Below are positions 1 to 5,806 of a stretch of DNA of 5,806 nucleotides, one piece after another. Position numbers and translations under genes: made by a program. The notes below the pieces were generated by a model. It did no database searches, was not told the DNA's origin, and worked only from the letters and a program-made list of their open reading frames with translations. Source of the DNA: Stenotrophomonas sp. (lineage in GTDB: Bacteria > Pseudomonadota > Gammaproteobacteria > Xanthomonadales > Xanthomonadaceae); contig QFOV01000216.1 of assembly GCA_003248565.1 (NCBI GenBank), positions 1-5,806 on the forward strand, written 5' to 3'. How positions within the stretch are numbered: the stretch's first letter is position 1; each line of letters starts with the position of its first letter.

Positions 1-701
<701 letters not shown>

Positions 702-736
702 TGGTTCGTTCCGGTGCCTATGTTCTGCCGTCGCGC
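702..736. other. leuA-leuC spacer
   Basis: Thirty-five bases separate the leuA stop from the leuC ATG. I see no hairpin with a T-run, so readthrough transcription is expected. The only ribosome-site candidate is GGAACG on the minus strand (707-712), weaker than those of leuA and ilvM. Confidence 0.5.
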
Positions 737-2289
<1,553 letters not shown>

Positions 2290-2293
<4 letters not shown>

Positions 2294-3390
2294 CAGAGGG
2301 TCTCCTCGACTGCGGCGGTAACGGAAATTTGGGGGGATTCGGATCTGGAACTGCGCTGTGTCGATGCAACGACACGGCTTCTAAGTCGTTCGGCGTTACG
2401 CCGTCGAGGTTTGCGCGGTGGACTGGGGCGTACTTCAGACAACAAGGTCGACAATACCGTGGCGTCGATGTTGCCGCCGGATACCACTGCACACTTACGC
2501 TTGCCGGAGACGCGGCGGCCAGCGGCCAGCGCCAGCGCGCCAGCACCTTCGGCGATGACGTGTTCTTCCAGTGCCAGCCGCACCAGGGTTTCGCGCAGCT
2601 CGGCTTCGCGCACGATGACCACATCGTCGAGCAGGCTGGCGCACAGGCGGCGGGTGAGGAAGCCCGGGATCTTGACCTTGACGCCATCGGCCAGGGTCGG
2701 CACCGGATCAACTTCGCGTACATCGCCCTTGATCGCACGTGCCATCGAGTCCACGCCTTCGACCTGCGCACCGATGATGCGCACGCCCTGCGACTTCAAT
2801 GCCAGCGCGACGCCCGAGGCCAGGCCGCCGCCGCCGATCGGTACGATCACCACGTCCGGTGCATGCGGCGCCAGCTCGATGCCCAGCGTGCCCTGGCCGG
2901 CGATCACGTCCGGGTCGTCGAAGGCGGACAGGAAGCGGTAGCCGTTCTGTTCGGCCAGCTCGCGGGCGAACGCGTAGGCATCGTCGTAGCTGTTGCCGTG
3001 CTGGCGTACGGTGGCGCCCCAATGCTGGACGCCGGCGATCTTGGTGGCCGGTGCGCCATGCGGCATCACCGTGATGGCCTGCACGCCCAGCCGGTGCGAG
3101 GCCCAGGCCACGCCTTGGGCGTGGTTGCCGGCCGAGGCGCAGATCACCGGGCGCTCGTCACCGCGTTCCAGCGCCGCCAGCATCGCGTTCAAGGCGCCAC
3201 GCACCTTGTAGGACCCGGTGCGCTGCAGGTTCTCCAGCTTCAACCAGGTGCCGAAACGTTCCGCGTAATGCAGCGGGGTAGGCGGCAGGAAACGGCGCAG
3301 GCGTGCCTGCGCGGCCAAGACATCGGCAACGCTGACGTTCAATGCGTCAGCGGGTGTTGCAACTGCGTTGGCGCGGCCACGGTCAGGCAT
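2290..3390 (-). CDS. ilvA: Threonine dehydratase (deaminase), short form without ACT domain
   Basis: This PLP enzyme converts threonine to 2-oxobutyrate and ammonia, the entry step to isoleucine. From ATG at 3390-3388 it has 366 residues. Fold-type II landmarks: KLENLQRTGSYKVRGA (51-66) with K62 as the expected Schiff-base lysine, SAGNHAQG (86-93), FDDPDVIAGQGT (157-168), the PLP-phosphate loop GGGGL (186-190) and SGGNID (304-309). The catalytic domain ends there, as in TdcB. No ACT domain follows, unlike the 514-residue E. coli IlvA. Instead there is a tail of about 55 residues, Arg/Ser-rich (RKPRRRNAERLRSR, 326-339), using codons such as AGA, CTT, CGA and ACA that are scarce in the core. 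A TTG at 3414 would add eight residues; I prefer the ATG, though its ribosome site is weak. Context (ilvG/ilvM upstream, leuA overlapping downstream) supports a biosynthetic role; some annotations might call it tdcB. Confidence 0.93.
2302..2307 (-). promoter_or_regulatory. Ribosome binding site of leuA, inside the ilvA end
   Basis: On the minus strand GAGGAG (plus-strand ctcctc) sits 8 nt before the GTG start of leuA and inside the last codons of ilvA (Glu-Glu of ...VEETLW). It decides the GTG start: no other in-frame ATG, GTG or TTG near it has such a site. The overlap of stop, start and ribosome site fits translational coupling of ilvA and leuA. Confidence 0.8.
2368..2403 (-). promoter_or_regulatory. 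Two abutting small hairpins inside the ilvA tail
   Basis: In message sense CGGCG-UAA-CGCCG (2403-2391, 5-bp stem) is followed with no gap by AACGAC-N11-GUCGUU (2390-2368, 6-bp stem). Both lie in the part of ilvA that encodes the atypical Arg/Ser-rich tail, about 75 nt before the leuA start. No U-run follows. They may be relics of a former ilvA-leuA spacer, or chance structures. Confidence 0.3.
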
Positions 3391-3505
3391 GTACGTGGCC
3401 GTCACCGGATACAAGCGAACCTGCTGTCGACTGTTCGCGTTGAAGAAGACGCCTCCGTTGCTTGTGGCGGCGTACTACCGGTACGCCACTTACGTCGCTG
3501 CTCAT
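3383..3505 (-). CDS. Possible 40-residue small ORF between ilvM and ilvA (unproven)
   Basis: An ATG at 3505-3503 overlaps the ilvM stop as ATGA, and the frame closes with TGA at 3385-3383, 8 bp inside ilvA. It thus fills the whole ilvM-ilvA junction. The product begins MSSDVSGVPVVRRHKQRRR, a basic peptide with no domain I recognise. All six valines are GTA (residues 5, 8, 10, 11, 32, 38) and all three leucines are CTT (20, 21, 31). These codons are unusual beside the flanking genes, where GTG/GTC and CTG dominate. This composition argues against an ordinary conserved protein. It is compatible either with untranslated spacer or with a leader-like ORF that senses charged tRNA or couples translation from ilvM to ilvA. 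A moderate GCAGG-like site precedes the ATG. Function unknown; it may not be expressed. Confidence 0.3.
   Translation of the reverse strand: MSSDVSGVPVVRRHKQRRRLLQREQSTAGSLVSGDGHVHA
3415..3438 (-). promoter_or_regulatory. Hairpin 3 just upstream of ilvA
   Basis: GCGAAC (3438-3433) and GTTCGC (3420-3415) form a perfect 6-bp stem with a 12-nt loop, abutting the alternative TTG start of ilvA and ending 24 nt before the preferred ATG. No U-run follows. With hairpins 1 and 2 it makes a compact structured junction. A chance hairpin of this size is possible. Confidence 0.35.
3449..3473 (-). promoter_or_regulatory. Hairpin 2, alternative to hairpin 1, pairing a GGAGG sequence
   Basis: In RNA sense, ACGCCGCC (3473-3466) can pair with GGAGGCGU (3456-3449) across a 9-nt loop, with one mismatch inside the stem. 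The left arm is part of the 3' arm of hairpin 1, so the two cannot form together. The right arm contains GGAGG, a strong Shine-Dalgarno core, yet no usable start codon lies at normal distance downstream of it. Functional meaning is inference. Confidence 0.35.
3469..3487 (-). promoter_or_regulatory. Hairpin 1 in the ilvM-ilvA junction
   Basis: The minus-strand RNA reads GGCGUAC-CGGUA-GUACGCC: a perfect 7-bp stem with a 5-nt loop, starting 15 nt after the ilvM stop. No U-run follows, so it is not a Rho-independent terminator. It covers the GTA valine codons 8, 10 and 11 of the small ORF. It may stabilise or process the message, or act as a switch, because its 3' arm is shared with hairpin 2. 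Confidence 0.55.
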
Positions 3506-3753
3506 ACGCTGGCACCTGCTACCGGTACCAGCCGCACGGATTCGCAGTCGTAGACCTTCTGCAGCTGGTGGCACAGGGTTTCCGGCGGGCGCGTGCCGTG
3601 GATGTCCATCTGCACGTGCCAGCGGCCGGCATCGTCGGCATTGCGGTTGCCGGCGATGTTGCTGGGGGCGAAGCCGCGCCGTTCGACCATGCCGATCACG
3701 CGCACCAGCGCGCCTTCGGCAGGCTTCAGCACCAGGTCAAGCCGGTATTGCAT
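3502..3753 (-). CDS. ilvM: Acetohydroxyacid synthase small (regulatory) subunit, AHAS II type
   Basis: IlvM binds IlvG and activates acetohydroxyacid synthase. The 83-residue protein is a single ACT domain: a first strand (YRLDLVLKPAEGALVRVIGMV, about 3-23), a helix ending ERRGF (24-28), a middle strand RWHVQMDI (44-51), and a second helix plus strand QLQKVYDCESVRLVPV (63-78). Its length matches E. coli IlvM (87) rather than IlvH (163), so the IlvH C-terminal domain is absent. The stretch EGALVRVIGMVERRGF resembles IlvH more than E. coli IlvM. At positions matching the IlvH valine-site asparagines 11 and 29 it has P11 and A29, while G14 is kept. The start ATG (3753-3751) has AGGAG 7 nt upstream and lies inside the ilvG end, a 17-bp overlap that suggests coupled translation and matched subunit amounts. 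Confidence 0.93.
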   Translation of the reverse strand: MQYRLDLVLKPAEGALVRVIGMVERRGFAPSNIAGNRNADDAGRWHVQMDIHGTRPPETLCHQLQKVYDCESVRLVPVAGASV

Positions 3754-5464
3754 TGGAACTCTCCTGCGCTGCCTTGGCATGGGCTGGGTTGCTGTCCAGC
3801 ATGGTGCTGTTGGCGTTGTTGGGTGGCACCAGCGGCCACACGTTGGCGCGTGCATCGATGGACACATGCAGCAGCGCCGGGCCGGGCGTATCCAGCATGG
3901 CGGCCAGCGCGTCCTCGACCTGCGCACGCTGGGTGATGCGGGTGGCGGGGATGCCGAACACCTGCACCAGCGCGGCGAAGTCCGGGTTGTCGGACAGGTC
4001 GATCTCGCTGTAACGCTCGGCGAAAAACAGCTCCTGCCACTGGCGGACCATGCCCAGCGACGAGTTGTCCAGCAGCACGATCTTCACCGGCAGGCGACAG
4101 CGGGCGATGGTGGCCAGCTCCTGCACGTTCATCATGAAGCTGCCATCGCCGGAGACCAGCACCACGGTGCGATCGGGGCAGGCGAACTGCGCGCCCATCG
4201 CCGCCGGCAGGCCGAAGCCCATCGTGCCCAGCGCGCCGGAAGTCAGGTGGTTGCGCGGGTGGTTGAAGCGGCAATGCTGCGCCACCCACATCTGGTGCTG
4301 GCCGACATCGCAGGCGATAACGGTATCCGGCGGTGCCACTTCGCTCAGTCGCTTCAACAACGCCGGTGCGTAGATGTCGTGGCCGGGCGCGTCATAGCGT
4401 GCGGCGAACTTTTCACGGTTGGCGGCACAACGTGCGCGCCAGCTGTTGCAGCTGCTGCGGATGCTGGTCAGCGCCTGCAGTCCGGTCTTGACGTTGCCGG
4501 GGATGGCAATGTCGACCGCGCGCAGCTTCGAGATCTCGTAGGCGTCGGCATCCAGATGGATGACGCGGGCGAACGGGGCGAACTCGGCCAGCTTGCCGGT
4601 GGCACGGTCATCGAAGCGGGCACCGACCACGATCAGCAGGTCCGACTCCTGCACCGCCATGTTGGCGGCGCGGGTGCCGTGCATGCCCAGCATGCCCAGG
4701 TACTGCGGGTGATTGGCCGGCAAGGCGCCCAGGCCGCGCAGGGTCAGCACGGTCGGGATGCCCGAGCTTTCGACGAAATGACGGAACTCGCCAACCGCAT
4801 CGGCCAGGCCGATGCCGCCACCGCCGTAGATGACCGGCTTCTCTGCGGTGGCAATCATTTCCACCGCGGCAGCCAGACGCTCGGCCGACGGTGCCGGCAC
4901 CGGGTCCACCGAGGCCGGCACGTGATCGGGCAGGTGCGAGGCATCGCCCAGCTGCACGTCCTTGGGCAGATCGATCAGCACCGGACCGGGCCGCCCTTCG
5001 CGGGCGACACGGAAGGCTTCGGCAACCACCTGCGGCAGCTCATCAACGCTGCGCACCAGCCAGCTGTGCTTGACGATCGGCATGGTCATGCCGAACACAT
5101 CCAGTTCCTGGAACGCATCGGTACCCAGCAGCGGGGTAGCGACCTGGCCGGTCAGGCACACCATCGGTACCGAGTCGAGCATGGCATCGGCAATGCCGGT
5201 GACCAGGTTGGACGCGCCCGGGCCGGAGGTGGCCACGCATACGCCTACCTTGCCGCTTGCGCGGGCATAACCATTGGCGGCAAGCGCCGCGCCCTGCTCG
5301 TGTCGTACCAGGATGTGCTTGAGGCTGGAGTCCACCAATGCGTCGTAGAACGGCATGATGGTGCCGCCCGGGTAACCGAACAGCGTTTGCACGCCTTCGG
5401 CTTCCAGGGCCTGCGTCAGCCAGCGTGCGCCGTTACGGGGCGCACCGGGGGTGGAAGTGTTCAT
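3737..5464 (-). CDS. ilvG: Acetohydroxyacid synthase (acetolactate synthase) large catalytic subunit, AHAS II type
   Basis: IlvG joins pyruvate to pyruvate (valine/leucine) or to 2-oxobutyrate (isoleucine) with ThDP, Mg2+ and FAD. The 575-residue length is normal. Visible are FGYPGG (29-34), RHEQGAA (54-60) with E56 as the expected catalytic glutamate, TSGPGASN (79-86), GTDAFQE (114-120), GARFDDRATGKL (281-292) in the FAD-binding middle domain, and the ThDP motif GDGSFMMNVQELATI (439-453) to DNSSLGMVRQWQ (466-477). The C-terminal LLHVSID plus NVWPLVPP (541-548) closely resembles E. coli IlvG. Start ATG 5464-5462 was chosen for AAAGG 7 nt upstream; a TTG at 5527 would overlap ilvC and is unlikely. 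Compared with plant AHAS, the site of the sulfonylurea-contact Pro197 is Ala (A109 in GQVATPLLG), while the herbicide-contact Trp is kept (W476). The gene lies 38 bp after ilvC and overlaps ilvM. No frameshift, unlike ilvG of E. coli K-12. Confidence 0.96.
   Translation of the reverse strand: MNTSTPGAPRNGARWLTQALEAEGVQTLFGYPGGTIMPFYDALVDSSLKHILVRHEQGAALAANGYARASGKVGVCVATSGPGASNLVTGIADAMLDSVPMVCLTGQVATPLLGTDAFQELDVFGMTMPIVKHSWLVRSVDELPQVVAEAFRVAREGRPGPVLIDLPKDVQLGDASHLPDHVPASVDPVPAPSAERLAAAVEMIATAEKPVIYGGGGIGLADAVGEFRHFVESSGIPTVLTLRGLGALPANHPQYLGMLGMHGTRAANMAVQESDLLIVVGARFDDRATGKLAEFAPFARVIHLDADAYEISKLRAVDIAIPGNVKTGLQALTSIRSSCNSWRARCAANREKFAARYDAPGHDIYAPALLKRLSEVAPPDTVIACDVGQHQMWVAQHCRFNHPRNHLTSGALGTMGFGLPAAMGAQFACPDRTVVLVSGDGSFMMNVQELATIARCRLPVKIVLLDNSSLGMVRQWQELFFAERYSEIDLSDNPDFAALVQVFGIPATRITQRAQVEDALAAMLDTPGPALLHVSIDARANVWPLVPPNNANSTMLDSNPAHAKAAQESSNAIPA
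3761..3765 (-). promoter_or_regulatory. Ribosome binding site of ilvM, inside the ilvG end
   Basis: AGGAG on the minus strand (plus ctcct) stands 7 nt before the ilvM ATG, within the final codons of ilvG. It fixes the start at 3753. The same reading frame stays open upstream to a further possible start at 3927, but that longer version is only an out-of-frame reading of ilvG. Confidence 0.8.
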
Positions 5465-5471
5465 GCAGCGA

Positions 5472-5476
5472 CCTTT
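5472..5476 (-). promoter_or_regulatory. Ribosome binding site of ilvG
   Basis: AAAGG on the minus strand (plus ccttt) lies 7 nt before the ilvG ATG in the 38-bp ilvC-ilvG spacer. The spacer shows no terminator-like hairpin with a T-run, which fits cotranscription of ilvC with ilvG. Confidence 0.6.
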
Positions 5477-5502
5477 GCCAGTTGCGGGTGGGGGACCGCG
5501 GA

Positions 5503-5806
5503 TTACGCAGTCTGTGCTTGCAGCCAAACCATCTTGGCGCGGAGCTCTTTGCCCACCTTCTCGATCGGGTGTTCCATGTCTGCCTGCTGGAACTTCTTGT
5601 AGTTCGGCAGGCCTGCTTCGTACTCGGCTTCCCAGTTCCTGGTGAAGGTGCCGTTCTGGATGTCGGTCAGCACGTCCTTCATGCGGGCCTTCACCGAGGC
5701 ATCGATAACGCGCGGGCCGCTGACGAAATCGCCGTACTGCGCGGTCTCGGAGATGAACTCCAGCATGCGGGTGATGCCGCCTTCGTAGAACAGGTCGACG
5801 ATCAGC
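5503..5806 (-). CDS. ilvC: Ketol-acid reductoisomerase, C-terminal part (cut by window edge)
   Basis: IlvC carries out the Mg2+- and NADPH-dependent alkyl migration and reduction of acetolactate or acetohydroxybutyrate, the second common step to Val, Leu and Ile. Only the last 100 residues are present, ending in TAA at 5505-5503. The reading begins LIVDLFYEGGITRM and continues with ISETAQYGDFVSGPRVI, then a helical stretch with the pattern VKARMKDVLTDIQNGTF, and ends HPIEKVGKELRAKMVWLQ. This is the knotted C-terminal domain; by family knowledge the L-x-x-D-L-x-Y-E-G-G segment and the S-x-T-A-x-Y-G segment contribute metal and substrate contacts. It is the upstream gene of the visible cluster. 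The NADPH-binding Rossmann part and the start lie outside the window. Confidence 0.96.
   Translation of the reverse strand, partial: LIVDLFYEGGITRMLEFISETAQYGDFVSGPRVIDASVKARMKDVLTDIQNGTFTRNWEAEYEAGLPNYKKFQQADMEHPIEKVGKELRAKMVWLQAQTA

Noticed and set aside
3469..3487. Intrinsic terminator between ilvM and ilvA, or a GTAG-type (SMAG/REP) repeat
   Set aside because: No T-run follows the stem in message sense, so it is not a terminator. GTAG occurs in the loop and start of the 3' arm, but the GTAG-plus-long-imperfect-stem layout of Stenotrophomonas repeats is not clear, and only one copy is in the window.
3502..3927. Extended 141-codon version of ilvM with 58 extra N-terminal residues
   Set aside because: The added part is an out-of-frame reading of ilvG without ACT similarity; the internal ATG at 3753 has a strong AGGAG and fits family length.
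5465..5527. ilvG starting at TTG 5527, giving 21 extra residues
   Set aside because: It would overlap the ilvC end, uses a rare start codon and the added residues do not resemble the AHAS N-terminus; ATG at 5464 has AAAGG at 7 nt.
3593..5602. A 669-codon open frame on the plus strand opposite ilvG and ilvM
   Set aside because: It is antisense to clearly identified genes, its translation is a low-complexity His/Ala/Gly/Arg/Gln-rich sequence with no family motif, and such mirror frames are common in high-G+C DNA.

Overview
The window is a tightly packed piece of a branched-chain amino acid (BCAA) biosynthesis operon, all on the minus strand. In transcription order (right to left) it carries the 3' end of ilvC, then ilvG, ilvM, ilvA, leuA and the 5' end of leuC. 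The DNA is G+C-rich by eye, with C/G in most third codon positions. The order ilvC-ilvG-ilvM-ilvA(tdcB-like)-leuA-leuC, with an AHAS II-type pair and a short threonine dehydratase, fits what I know of Xanthomonadaceae (Stenotrophomonas, Xanthomonas and relatives). The genus is inferred, not proven.

Layout: ilvC' (5503-5806, C-terminal 100 residues); 38-bp gap; ilvG (3737-5464); ilvM (3502-3753, overlapping ilvG by 17 bp); a roughly 110-bp stretch (3391-3501) holding three small hairpins and a 40-codon open frame that overlaps both neighbours; ilvA (2290-3390); leuA (737-2293, GTG start, GTGA overlap with ilvA); 35-bp gap; leuC' (1-701, N-terminal 233 residues). There is no gene-free stretch over 300 bp, no tRNA or rRNA, no mobile element and no CRISPR array. 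The long plus-strand open frames are antisense shadows of high-G+C genes.

How the genes work together: IlvA turns threonine into 2-oxobutyrate. IlvG/IlvM (acetohydroxyacid synthase) condenses pyruvate with 2-oxobutyrate or with another pyruvate. IlvC carries out the next isomerisation/reduction for Ile and Val. LeuA draws 2-oxoisovalerate into the leucine branch and LeuC (with LeuD) isomerises its product. ilvD, ilvE, leuD and leuB are not in the window; leuD and leuB may follow leuC, outside it.

The core enzymes look intact and ordinary. The parts worth a second look are the ilvM-ilvA junction (small ORF whose six Val codons are all GTA and three Leu codons all CTT, overlaid on mutually exclusive hairpins), the unusual C-terminal tail of IlvA that replaces any ACT domain, and effector or inhibitor site substitutions in IlvM and IlvG.
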